Positions 24,202 to 32,574 are shown, counted from the first letter of the stretch. The stretch is DNA of 35,260 nucleotides from Candidatus Jordarchaeum sp. LHC_1308 (GCA_019057675.1 JAHLWX010000011.1:1-35260), one strand, 5' to 3'. The notes: generated from the letters alone by a model not told the origin. Made by a program: numbers and translations.

Positions 24202-25329
24202 CTATAGTCGCTTGACTATAACGTTCCCCTCGTTATCCTCTAATGTAACTTGGTAATTCTCGGCTTGCTCTTCATAGTCGAATGATATTTCTCCGCTGGG
24301 AGGTAGCTCATTTACACCTTGAATGAATGGTTTAACTTCAAATAGTTCCTCTTTGATGGCGCTTACGCGCACCGTTACTCCTCTTAGGAGATTGCTTGAT
24401 GCATTTTTGACAGTAATCGTCGTCTTTGATGCCCCCTTGTTCGCCGAAATGATAATTGAGTGAGGGTCTAAAGGTTTGGAGAGTGGTTTTAATTCTTTCA
24501 TTGATTCCTCGAAGATTTTTTCTTCAGTTTTCTTCTCTGTAACTACATTTATTGGGATTTGGAATTTTATGGATTCCCCGCTAGCCTTCACGCATTCAAC
24601 CTCGAGATACCATCTGGAGTATGCCCCAAAGATTAAGGACCAGTAGGTCACTTCAGGCGGTTCCCAAAGGTAGTTGTAGCTAGGCTCAGCGTACCCGGGT
24701 ATTCTTATGGTTACGAAGCCTGACCCTGGATTTCTCTCTTCGACAGAAAGAACTTTCTCTTTCGGCTGCCTTTTAACGTGAACGCAGATTGTTCTATACT
24801 GGGGACAGGCACATTGTATATTTGATTCGTGAATTAGGTTAACGATCATCGTTCTGACGTTTTGAGTGGAATAGTTCAGTTTGACTTCTTCTCCGGGTTT
24901 AAACGTATCCTTGTCCAGAGAGAATGACATGCCCTTTATGTTCATTGAAACTGGCGTCTCCTCAGCAGTTACTCTAGCTAGTAGTTTGATTGGCTTCTCA
25001 GATTGTATTCGCAATTCTTCTTCACGCGTCTTAGGTCTCTTCACGGAAAGTGAAGCTCTAAGAGTGTAGCTGACCTTGTCAGGTATTGAGGGGACGACGC
25101 GTCTGCTAATAATCAGGTCTCGTGACCGCACGTATTCACCCCTTTTTAATGTACCTTCGCAGAAAATATCGCTGCTCGCCACAGTGAGCTCGTTTCCACA
25201 GGGAAGTTTAGTGATAATGGAGATCCCGCCACCCCATATTTCCATATCTTCATTTATGTTGAAGACTGTCCTAGTTTTTAATGAGCCACCTACCTCTGTG
25301 AAGTCGTCCGAAGACAAGCTTATCGACAT
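24202..25329 (-). CDS. Arrestin-like protein with an extra C-terminal beta domain
   Basis: 375 residues from ATG 25329 (an in-frame TTG lies at 25338). Almost all beta. The first half (SISLSSDDFTEVGGSLKTR..., ELTVASSDIFCEGTLKRGEY) and second half (FKPGEEVKLNYSTQNVRTM, then CVHVKRQ, SGFVTIRIPGY, YLEVECVKASGES, IKFQIPINVV) resemble the arrestin N and C domains. The order 'F-x-PGE, charged strands, IPG-x-x-PS, LEVE...F-IPI-V' is the arrestin_C layout. About 80 further residues form a third beta domain (TTITVKNASSNLLRGVTVRV...GNVIVKRL) shared with two other genes of this operon. It is the last gene of the unit, 36 bases after the Rag-like GTPase. Eukaryotic relatives (arrestin, Vps26) act in cargo sorting; the role here is inferred only. 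Confidence 0.72.
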   Translation of the reverse strand: MSISLSSDDFTEVGGSLKTRTVFNINEDMEIWGGGISIITKLPCGNELTVASSDIFCEGTLKRGEYVRSRDLIISRRVVPSIPDKVSYTLRASLSVKRPKTREEELRIQSEKPIKLLARVTAEETPVSMNIKGMSFSLDKDTFKPGEEVKLNYSTQNVRTMIVNLIHESNIQCACPQYRTICVHVKRQPKEKVLSVEERNPGSGFVTIRIPGYAEPSYNYLWEPPEVTYWSLIFGAYSRWYLEVECVKASGESIKFQIPINVVTEKKTEEKIFEESMKELKPLSKPLDPHSIIISANKGASKTTITVKNASSNLLRGVTVRVSAIKEELFEVKPFIQGVNELPPSGEISFDYEEQAENYQVTLEDNEGNVIVKRL

Positions 25330-25365
25330 GGGCCACAACCCAAGAAAGTTTTTACAGAAAGGATA

Positions 25366-26280
25366 TTATTTCTCGGTATGAGCGCGTACCACTAGATCCG
25401 CGAATACCTCCATGTCTTTTAGGAGAGCTTCCACTTTTTCCTCGTCTTCCTTCTCAAATTTGCCGCTTTTCATTATAAGGACAGCTATGATGTATTTGAA
25501 AAGATTCAGGACCAATTCTTTCTCGTCACTCTTGCTTTTTCCCGTGAATGCCGCTGAATCAGCCATGAAAAAGTTTTCCCTTAGATTATTACATGCGGTG
25601 ATGAAATCTCTTAGGTCAGCTCTAAGCTGCAACCCAGTGCTTACACCCTGTACATTGTGAACTATAACATTTCCAGCGGTATCACTTATAATTACCTTTG
25701 CAGGTATTTCCGCTAGTTGCTTCTGTGCATTCTCAAGGTGCTTCTGAAGCTCCTCGTAATGAGCCACCAAAATGTCTCTGAATAATTCAGCAAGCCTCTC
25801 CTGTTCATAAATGGAAGTCACATAATACTTTGCACCCCACTTGTCGAAGAGATCACTAAAGACGCGTTTAGCTTCGCTTAGGTTCTTCTCTAACAGTTCT
25901 TTGGCATAATCCTTAACGTCATACTTGTGGAAGAAAACATAGATCGTAGGCTTAACGCCTTCTTTCTTAAAGAAATCCAAAACTTTCTGGAAGTATTTTT
26001 TAGCTTCCCCAAACTTACCTGGGTCATGAAGATCTATCACTGAGATCAGAATATCTGTGCCAGCGAAAACTTTAGGATCCTCCAAGTATGATTCAATGTA
26101 TTGTTCTTGTCCACCGAAGTCGAAGAGGCTCACGTCAATCCCCAAAAAAGGGTGACGGCGTACCTCATACATCACGGTGGGAGCAATTCCCTTCGTTTCC
26201 TGAGGTTTCTTACCAGCGAAGGTCGTAAGATATATGCTTGTTTTTCCACTACCAGCCAATCCTATAAGCGAAATCTTCAT
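25366..26280 (-). CDS. Rag/Gtr-like small GTPase with C-terminal roadblock/longin-like domain
   Basis: 304 residues, ATG 26280 after GGAGGGG. G1 is GLAGSGKTS (7-15). A switch I Thr lies in GIAPTV (near 35). G3 is DFGGQEQYIESYLED (D54, Q58). G4 is HKYD (118-121) rather than NKxD. G5 is YYVTSIYEQERL (152-162). HKxD, the DxGGQ-x-x-x-x-x-Y segment and TSI-x-[DE] are the marks of Rag/Gtr GTPases. Residues 190-300 (AKVIISDTAGNVIVHNV..., then helices ending VVRAHTEK) would be the C-terminal dimerisation domain of that family. There is no lipid-anchor cysteine. Neighbours are an FrhB-type protein and an arrestin-like protein, suggesting a membrane or redox complex under GTPase control. Confidence 0.82.
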   Translation of the reverse strand: MKISLIGLAGSGKTSIYLTTFAGKKPQETKGIAPTVMYEVRRHPFLGIDVSLFDFGGQEQYIESYLEDPKVFAGTDILISVIDLHDPGKFGEAKKYFQKVLDFFKKEGVKPTIYVFFHKYDVKDYAKELLEKNLSEAKRVFSDLFDKWGAKYYVTSIYEQERLAELFRDILVAHYEELQKHLENAQKQLAEIPAKVIISDTAGNVIVHNVQGVSTGLQLRADLRDFITACNNLRENFFMADSAAFTGKSKSDEKELVLNLFKYIIAVLIMKSGKFEKEDEEKVEALLKDMEVFADLVVRAHTEK

Positions 26281-26340
26281 ATGGATCCCCTCCAGCTTCG
26301 GCTTACAAAAGAGGAAATACCAGCTTTAAACGTTTCCGTT

Positions 26341-27828
26341 TCACTCCTTTTTAAGCTCAGCTATTGTAATACGCTTCATCAGAATGGGGCCATGTTTAGT
26401 AGCAACTCTCACTAAATACTCTCTGTCGTTCAGCGCACGTGGATACTTGAACTCAAGTTCTTCTAATGGATGCCACATTTCAATGTCCGTCGCCCAAGCA
26501 TTCGTTTCAAACAATTCATCAACATGTGATATCCGCACGTTCACGTCATAAAGAATTTGTCCTGAAGTGTTTTGCAAAATCAGCAAAAGCTCCTGACCGT
26601 TGTTCGTCAACGTGTACTCCACAACTTTAACAGGAGATTTGCCGGTCAGCTTAATGCCTTCCACAGCCTCTTTCTCCAATGGAATTGGCCCTGCCTTCAG
26701 TTCTAATTCCGCCAATGGCACCCCTGGAACTCTAACGACGTAAGTCCGCCGTCTCTTAACAGTGTAAAGTTGAACCTTCTTAACTCTAGCTAAGTTCAGC
26801 ACGCTTGTAAGCCCTTGCCTGTCAAGCGGCTCGACTTCCAAGTAACCATTATCGGCAGCATTGTAAAGAAGTTCAAGGGCTATAGGGGACCTCACTAAAA
26901 CTGTTGAGTAACCCTCGGGAGAGCCGACACTACCAACAGATATATCCGCATCCTCAGATGTCAAATCTGAACAGAAGTAGCAACTTGACGCTCTATACTT
27001 GTCTAGCCTACTTAAAGGATAAGAGGCAACTTTATCTCCGTCATAGTAAACGCTGAATTTACCAGCGGAAATGCTCATTTTCGAAATAGACGCCAAAGGA
27101 ATTTTTTCTTCTTCCTCAAAGAACGTTCTTAAACCATCATAGGAAAACGAGTCCATGCAGAACAGACCTATCTTGAGAATATTTGCTCTCATCAAGAGGT
27201 GAAGCATTCCAGCCGGAAATCCTTGCATTTTCTTAACAGCAGATATATTGCACGGAGTGCCAACAAAAGCCAAGGAAGTCAATCCTTTCTTTATCGCATC
27301 AATTAAAGCCTTAACGGTGTAACTGTGCGAGTAAACGCTACCTGCGCCTTCTAGTATCTCCTCCTCAGTAGTAGCGACAACAGCTACAGGCTTCCATGGC
27401 TCCTCTTTACTCTTATGAGTCACCACGGCACCGTCAATCAATCCCTCCCTCAGAGCATACAGGAGCAAACCGGTAACCACGCCTCCATCTTGCCCGTGAA
27501 CAGCATCAATTTTACACTTAGCCTTGTATGCCGAAATAAAGTCGCCTATAAGGTCGTTTACGTGTGTTCTTGTTCTGGGGCATACGTTGTAGCATACTCC
27601 GCAAGCTGTGCACTTTCCCTTGAGCGTTGGTCGTCCGTCTACCATCTCCAAGGCATTTTCGGGGCATGAAGCTACGCAAGCTGTGCATTCTGTACATACC
27701 CCTGAAAGTATGACGTGGTTTTGAAGTCGAGCAAAGTTTTCGAATTTTCTTTCTTTTAGAGCGCGTTCCGGGTAAAAGTAGCTTACGTGCGTTTCTTCGT
27801 TAGGCGAAGACAAGCCCTCACCACCCAC
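26341..27828 (-). CDS. FrhB-family Fe-S oxidoreductase with C-terminal beta domain
   Basis: 495 residues. [4Fe-4S] motifs CTECTACVASCP and CTACGVCYNVCP are followed by the FrhB core: GQDGGVVTGLLLYALREG, FVGTPCNISAVKKMQ, FCMDSFSYDG, CYFCSDLTSEDADISVGSVG. The core aligns segment by segment with the FrhB protein at 22.7 kb, so they are paralogues. The last 110 residues are not FrhB: LLLILQNTSGQILYDVNVRI, SHVDELFETNAWATDIEMW, PILMKRITIAEL. This domain recurs in the product at 30509-31621 and, more distantly, in the arrestin-like protein. The start is uncertain between GTG 27828 and TTG 27813. It is the fourth gene of the operon, 60 bases before the GTPase gene. Confidence 0.86.
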   Translation of the reverse strand: MGGEGLSSPNEETHVSYFYPERALKERKFENFARLQNHVILSGVCTECTACVASCPENALEMVDGRPTLKGKCTACGVCYNVCPRTRTHVNDLIGDFISAYKAKCKIDAVHGQDGGVVTGLLLYALREGLIDGAVVTHKSKEEPWKPVAVVATTEEEILEGAGSVYSHSYTVKALIDAIKKGLTSLAFVGTPCNISAVKKMQGFPAGMLHLLMRANILKIGLFCMDSFSYDGLRTFFEEEEKIPLASISKMSISAGKFSVYYDGDKVASYPLSRLDKYRASSCYFCSDLTSEDADISVGSVGSPEGYSTVLVRSPIALELLYNAADNGYLEVEPLDRQGLTSVLNLARVKKVQLYTVKRRRTYVVRVPGVPLAELELKAGPIPLEKEAVEGIKLTGKSPVKVVEYTLTNNGQELLLILQNTSGQILYDVNVRISHVDELFETNAWATDIEMWHPLEELEFKYPRALNDREYLVRVATKHGPILMKRITIAELKKE

Positions 27829-27867
27829 TTTCCTTTAAGATAAAGAAGAGTCAGTTAAATATAAAAA

Positions 27868-30468
27868 TTATTGAGGAGTAGATATTCTTTGTTTTTGCCT
27901 CCGTGACTCGTTCTTCGTGTGGCTTCTTTTTTGGGTAGTATGGTGTGAGAGGAGGAGTATTATCGTCATGGTGGCTGTTATGGTAACCATAATCGGGATT
28001 TGCCACGTGGCTTGTTGTGATACTGTTAGTGGGAGATTTAGAGGGATTCTATCTTCTATTACTGTTATGGATTTGGCGTCTGATACGTATATTTCCCCGT
28101 TTTCCGTTACCGCTACCGCATAAACTAATATATTGCCTCCGAGTTCTGTTGTGTCGAGCTGAAGATGTACAATGCTTTTCTGTGAGGTATTCGTAATGAT
28201 TCTTTGGCTACTTACGACTATAATTGTTAGGTTTATGATATTGTAGGGGTGATCAGCTGTAATGTTTATTGAAACGGTTTCGCCTTTCCTTGCTTCTGAG
28301 GGAGCTGATATATTGAATTGCGCTGGGGCCAAGTCTCCAGCCAACCATTCACATAAAGATTTGAATAGTTGAAAATTGTCTTTTTCTCTTATCGAAGTAT
28401 TTTTCCATAGATCTAGATCAGAGACGAACGCTACTCTTCCATTGTACCATTTAATGCATGAGGCAATGATGAATTCCTGGGCGTCGTATGACGTAATAAG
28501 TATCGGTGTTCCTCCTTCGACTTTTCCAGGGTCTTTCAAGAGAACCTCATTTGTCCTGAACGTTTGAGGAGCCTTGATACATTTAGCGGTTACTGTACCC
28601 GAGAGGCTGGATGTTGAGAATGCGATATTAAAGTATGATGCAAGCTTGTTTGCATTACTCGCCAAGGCAGGATCGTTTTCCCCAATTATCAGTAGACTTC
28701 CACCTGACTGGATGAAATTACGTATAGCTTCAAGTTCATCTTCAGTATAGTTTTGTGAGGGATAATAAACAATAAGTACGTTGAAGTTCTTAAGGGTACC
28801 TAGTGTTATTTGAGTTTCAAGTATTTCAAAGTGGAATAGACATGCGTTTAGTGTTGTTCTAAGGATGGAAGTGTTGTTCCAGAACTCCAAGTGATAGTCC
28901 TGCTGATGATATTCGTCAATAAGTATCTTGATAGGTGTTCCCACCTCAATGGATATTTGAGCGGGAGAAAAAACTTCTTTGGTTACTGTTACGTTATATA
29001 TACCTCTTTCGGGGCAAGGCAAATGTACTTCGCCGTTTTTGTCTGTAAGGTATGTGTGGTAGTAATTCCATCCTTGTATACACACGTAAGCACCGTTAAC
29101 AGGGGAATTTCCATCTGAAACCTTGAGTGTTATTTCTTTCCCTGGAACTAAACGACCATCAATGTTTACATTCAAGCTCTTTAGCGGCCCGAAGCATACC
29201 GGAAGTTCCGGGTCACCTAATAGTATATACTCGATGAATAATTGTGTATATGTCGTGTTGCTTTCAAGCAAGTTTTTATACGACTTATAGTATTCTTTTT
29301 TGGCTTCGTATAGGGCATATCCTGGGCGATGGGTGAATGGCTGGTCTGCACTAAAGAAAATTCTGAAGAAAGTGTAGTCGAAGAATGTGTCTGCAGCATC
29401 GTTTAATGTATCGCCACCAAAAGTCGTTCTGGTTGATGCTATAACAGCTATGGCGCCCCCTCCAGGATTTTTCAATAGGGACTCTGCAACAGAGTCAGTA
29501 TTACTATCAATGCAACCTGCAAGACAGGCCGATATGAAAAACAATGGTAAACGATAGCCATTGGAGAGAGCTTCTGCGGTGGTTGAGTTTAAAAATGGAG
29601 AGCCAATCTGGGATATGTAAAGCGCGGTTTCTCTTCCATGAGAACATATGTCAACTATCGCTGCTCCCTCGTTAATTTTGCTTATGAATGATTGCTCTGT
29701 GAGATTTTTAAATTCTCGTATACTGTCATATGTGAGGAGGGTATAGTCAGATAGTTGGGGAAATGCTTTCACGGTGGCTTGTTTAGCCCGCCACCCTTGA
29801 ATGTCCTGAGATGAGCTTATTTCGCCCCCTGCAAGGAGCACGTTACCTGTCCATTCACCTGAGTATAAGTATAGGTACTGTTCATATGTCAATGTTTTAT
29901 TTACGAAAGATTCTAACTCGTCTATAGAGGAAACGGGTATTCTTCCAACGTAGAGTTCAGGGGTCCAGTCTATTTCTCCAAGCTCCCCATAGTGTCCATC
30001 GTGATCTTCGTCGAAAGAACCATCAAGGGCTGCGTAGTAATAGTCTGAGGGAACAAGAGTGCTGCCCATGGTGAAGAACCTTATCGGAATCTTATCGACG
30101 TCCCCCACAAGAAGAGCCCACTGAAGTTTCTTTGAAACATATAGATCCTTCAAGAAGTTACGGATTTTCGACGCGTTATCTTCACCTGTGTAATTCTGGT
30201 AAATTGATTCGACTGTATAAATCTCTGCTGGGATCCCTTTGAGCGTTTTCCACTCGGCGAGTGGAAGAACGGAGTTAATCCAACTTGCATCGCCTAAAAT
30301 TATTACGTACTTTGTTTCGTTATCAAGAAGGAAGGCGGGAGTATATGGAGAAGACTGAGGATGGATGGAGAATAGTGAGTATAATTGTGGAGGTTGGTTC
30401 AGGACGGGGGACGCTAGAAGGGAGATTATCAGAAAAAGAGGTATTGCGGCTTTTCTGAACGTTTTCAT
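27868..30468 (-). CDS. Secreted, membrane-anchored gingipain-like cysteine protease (peptidase C25)
   Basis: 866 residues. A signal peptide (KAAIPLFLIISLLASPVLN, residues 6-24) and a C-terminal membrane helix (IPIMVTITATMTIILLL) with a basic tail place the bulk outside the cell. The C25 domain covers about residues 50-430: VIILGDASW, WALLVGDVDKIPIRFF, DYYYAALDG, LYVGRIPVSS, then DICSHGRE with His277 and FFISACLAGCID with Cys315 as the likely dyad, and EYILLGDPELPV. Next come a carboxypeptidase-regulatory-like beta domain, a glutaminase-like segment (LIVYYPSQNYTEDELEAIRNFIQSGGSLLI) and an Ig-like domain. Many N-x-[ST] sites. GAGGG precedes the ATG. It lies within the arrestin/GTPase operon. 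Confidence 0.87.
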   Translation of the reverse strand: MKTFRKAAIPLFLIISLLASPVLNQPPQLYSLFSIHPQSSPYTPAFLLDNETKYVIILGDASWINSVLPLAEWKTLKGIPAEIYTVESIYQNYTGEDNASKIRNFLKDLYVSKKLQWALLVGDVDKIPIRFFTMGSTLVPSDYYYAALDGSFDEDHDGHYGELGEIDWTPELYVGRIPVSSIDELESFVNKTLTYEQYLYLYSGEWTGNVLLAGGEISSSQDIQGWRAKQATVKAFPQLSDYTLLTYDSIREFKNLTEQSFISKINEGAAIVDICSHGRETALYISQIGSPFLNSTTAEALSNGYRLPLFFISACLAGCIDSNTDSVAESLLKNPGGGAIAVIASTRTTFGGDTLNDAADTFFDYTFFRIFFSADQPFTHRPGYALYEAKKEYYKSYKNLLESNTTYTQLFIEYILLGDPELPVCFGPLKSLNVNIDGRLVPGKEITLKVSDGNSPVNGAYVCIQGWNYYHTYLTDKNGEVHLPCPERGIYNVTVTKEVFSPAQISIEVGTPIKILIDEYHQQDYHLEFWNNTSILRTTLNACLFHFEILETQITLGTLKNFNVLIVYYPSQNYTEDELEAIRNFIQSGGSLLIIGENDPALASNANKLASYFNIAFSTSSLSGTVTAKCIKAPQTFRTNEVLLKDPGKVEGGTPILITSYDAQEFIIASCIKWYNGRVAFVSDLDLWKNTSIREKDNFQLFKSLCEWLAGDLAPAQFNISAPSEARKGETVSINITADHPYNIINLTIIVVSSQRIITNTSQKSIVHLQLDTTELGGNILVYAVAVTENGEIYVSDAKSITVIEDRIPLNLPLTVSQQATWQIPIMVTITATMTIILLLSHHTTQKRSHTKNESRRQKQRISTPQ

Positions 30469-30508
30469 CGTCTACCCTCGATTGGCGTTAAGGGTTCGCG
30501 TTCAGCGT

Positions 30509-31621
30509 TTAATATATGTCTTTTTCTTCCTCAGCCTCTTCTTTTTTCATCAGCTCCTTTACAGATATTCTTTTTATCAGGAGATTCCTTGTTGAGTCTT
30601 CTACTTTAATTATGTATTCTCCATTGTTGTCTACTCGTGGAAAGATGAAGACTAGACTTTCTAGAGGAAACCATAACTCCACGTTTGTTGACCACGAGTA
30701 TGTCTCGAAGATGTCCTGTATGTGGCTTATGGTTATTTTTATATTTTCAAGTGCTTTTTCAGACGAGTTTTTAACCATTATTTTAAGCTTTTTTCCTTGC
30801 TCCATTAGTTCTACGCCTTCTAGCCCGACTGGGTTCTCGCGCATTAAGTCTACTTGCCTAATTTTTGGAGGTTCTTTCTCGGAGAGAGTAACTTTTCTGA
30901 TTGGAGCTTGTTCGCCGTAGAGATGGCTTAGGAGAAAATAAACGAGACTCTTCTGTTTTTCTGCATCAAATTGAAGGGATTCTATGACTCTTCGGGAGAT
31001 TTCTGGTATCGCTGAAATACAAATGTCCTCTAGCATTGAAGTTATCCGCTTGCCCTCCTCGATAAGTTTTTTATCTTCCTCGCCTTTGACAGGTTTAAGG
31101 TTCGCTTCCTCAACTAGGATTAGGAGATAAAGGTTCTCATAGAGCTGCTTTTGAATTTTCTCCCTTAGCAATCTTAGGAGTTCCTCGCCGAGAGGTTTTG
31201 CTATGGACGTAGGTGTGCTAATTATGAGGACAAAGACCTCTTCTGCACTTTCTTCAACTCCGGCTCTCTCTTTTTTCCTAGAGGACTTGGTGGTAAACTT
31301 TGTTCCGGAGTATACTTTCCCACCGAATTCCATGTCAACGTGATCTACGCTTCCTTTGAATTCGTTAACGTCAAGCCACCAGACGGGGTGACGCTGGAGG
31401 AGCCTGATGACGGATTTATCACCCTTCAGCTTTTGAGGTATAGTGAAGAGAATTAAATGCCCTTTCGCTTCATGAAAGCAACAAAGATATATTTCAATAA
31501 ACTCGGAGGGAAAGAGAGCCTTTGAATTGACGTACGTACTGCTACCTGCGACCTCGTCCTCCCGTAGAAAAAAGGACTCTGTTACTTCACCATTAAGATG
31601 TCTAGACGGGTGATCAGACAT
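30509..31621 (-). CDS. Two-domain protein: possible longin-like N-region plus the shared C-terminal beta domain
   Basis: 370 residues, ATG 31621 after GAGGG. No family is certain. Residues about 35-170 (EFIEIYLCCFHEAKGHLILF, TIPQKLKG, ..., EEVFVLIISTPTSIAKPL, then a long helix LGEELLRLLREKIQKQLYEN) alternate strands and helices in an order that recalls longin or Mon1-type domains: strand-rich start, 'P-x-L', central long helix. This is a guess. Residues 260-360 (LKIMVKNSSEKALENIKITI, SHIQDIFETYSWSTNVELW, NLLIKRISVKEL) clearly match the end of the FrhB protein at 26341. The tail is acidic. It has no membrane segment. Second gene of the operon. Confidence 0.6.
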   Translation of the reverse strand: MSDHPSRHLNGEVTESFFLREDEVAGSSTYVNSKALFPSEFIEIYLCCFHEAKGHLILFTIPQKLKGDKSVIRLLQRHPVWWLDVNEFKGSVDHVDMEFGGKVYSGTKFTTKSSRKKERAGVEESAEEVFVLIISTPTSIAKPLGEELLRLLREKIQKQLYENLYLLILVEEANLKPVKGEEDKKLIEEGKRITSMLEDICISAIPEISRRVIESLQFDAEKQKSLVYFLLSHLYGEQAPIRKVTLSEKEPPKIRQVDLMRENPVGLEGVELMEQGKKLKIMVKNSSEKALENIKITISHIQDIFETYSWSTNVELWFPLESLVFIFPRVDNNGEYIIKVEDSTRNLLIKRISVKELMKKEEAEEEKDIY

Positions 31622-31641
31622 TTTAAACCCTCAACAAAATT

Positions 31642-32097
31642 TCAATGTTTTTCGCTTTCAATTTGATGAGAAACGGGTTGCAGCTCTATGTTGTAGTAGC
31701 GAGCATACCGTTTAAATCCATTAACCCACTTCTTACTTATTACCCCTATAAGCTTTCCATCTTTATCTACTACGCCCACACGTTTTATCTTGGTCTTCTC
31801 AAACAAATCCTTAATCTCATCTATTGAAGCATCTTCACGCACGGTGATTATCTCGCGAAACATGATATCCTTAGCTTTATACTTTCTAGGATCCTCTTCC
31901 TTAGCAATAAGCCGGAATATCGCCCCATCCGTTATTATGCCCACAACTTTGCCCTCATGATTAACTACGAAAACGCTACTCACCCAATTGTCAACCATAA
32001 GCTGAGCAACTTTAGACAGGGAATCGTCCTCATTACACGTAACAATGTCTCTCATGGCAATATCTAAGATAGAGAATGAACGAGTCCCCGACTGCAA
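31642..32097 (-). CDS. CBS-domain-pair protein
   Basis: 151 residues made of two CBS motifs: AMRDIVTCNEDDSLSKVAQL...VVGIITDGAIFRLI and DIMFREIITVREDASIDEIKDLF...RVGVVDKDGKLIGVISKKW. CBS pairs bind adenosine nucleotides (AMP, ATP, SAM) and report energy state. The start is TTG 32097, 7 nt after GAGGAGG. It is the first gene of the six-gene minus-strand unit, 20 bases ahead of the beta-domain protein, and could be the unit's nucleotide sensor (inference). Confidence 0.85.
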   Translation of the reverse strand: MQSGTRSFSILDIAMRDIVTCNEDDSLSKVAQLMVDNWVSSVFVVNHEGKVVGIITDGAIFRLIAKEEDPRKYKAKDIMFREIITVREDASIDEIKDLFEKTKIKRVGVVDKDGKLIGVISKKWVNGFKRYARYYNIELQPVSHQIESEKH

Positions 32098-32329
32098 TTA
32101 CAAACCTCCTCTAATATCTAGAATTCAACAGACAATATAATGTTTATTGTGATATAACCCTTAATATGGAAAGTTACAAAGTCTTTCACTATCTCTTCTA
32201 TTTGAGATTTTAGCATTTTAATTGCTAACCACGGGGTAGCGTTAAGTTCCAACGAAAAATTATCCTTTAAGGGGGTAAGTAGTAAATAGTTTAATTAAAC
32301 GTGAGAGTTCAAAACTAAAAACAATGAAG

Positions 32330-32472
32330 TGGTGCCTCGGCCGGGATTTGAATTCCCTTAGCGTTTTATAAATAGCTACCCGGGTCAAGGGGTCGAGTGG
32401 GCAGGTTGTAACCTTGAGCCCCTTATGCTTGGCCGTTACAGCCCTTTCTAAAGGTGACTACACCACCGAGGC
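32330..32472 (-). tRNA. tRNA-Glu (anticodon CTC) with three probable introns
   Basis: Acceptor GCCTCGG (32472-32466) pairs with CCGAGGC (32340-32334), followed by A and encoded CCA. Removing 20 nt from the D loop (32455-32436), 19 nt from the anticodon loop before the anticodon (32416-32398) and 26 nt at the T-stem/T-loop junction (32378-32353) gives anticodon stem AGGGG/CCCCT, loop CTCTCGA (anticodon 32397-32395) and T arm CCGGG-TTCAAAT-CCCGG; 75 nt plus CCA. All three insertion sites match those of tRNA-Asp at 14383. The D-loop introns of the two genes share ACC at the start and GGCTGTAA at the end, so they are related. A CAA read at 34-36 would imply Leu, which the tRNA body excludes. Confidence 0.87.
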
Positions 32473-32500
32473 ACTCGAATATTCTCGGTAAGAAGTGCCG

Positions 32501-32508
32501 TTTATTAA
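32501..32508 (-). promoter_or_regulatory. TATA box of tRNA-Glu
   Basis: On the minus strand TTAATAAA, 29-36 nt before the mature 5' end at 32472. It lies within the roughly 100-base region between this tRNA and the divergent JAMM gene. Confidence 0.55.
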
Positions 32509-32574
32509 TGTTTCGCCACCTAAAAATAAATGAGAAAAAATATAGATAATTAAAAACTAAGGGAGGCGCCATAT

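Noticed and set aside
26341-27828. True F420-reducing hydrogenase beta subunit
   Set aside because: The C-terminal beta domain and the lack of FrhA/FrhG neighbours argue for a different role; only the FrhB-family core is supported.
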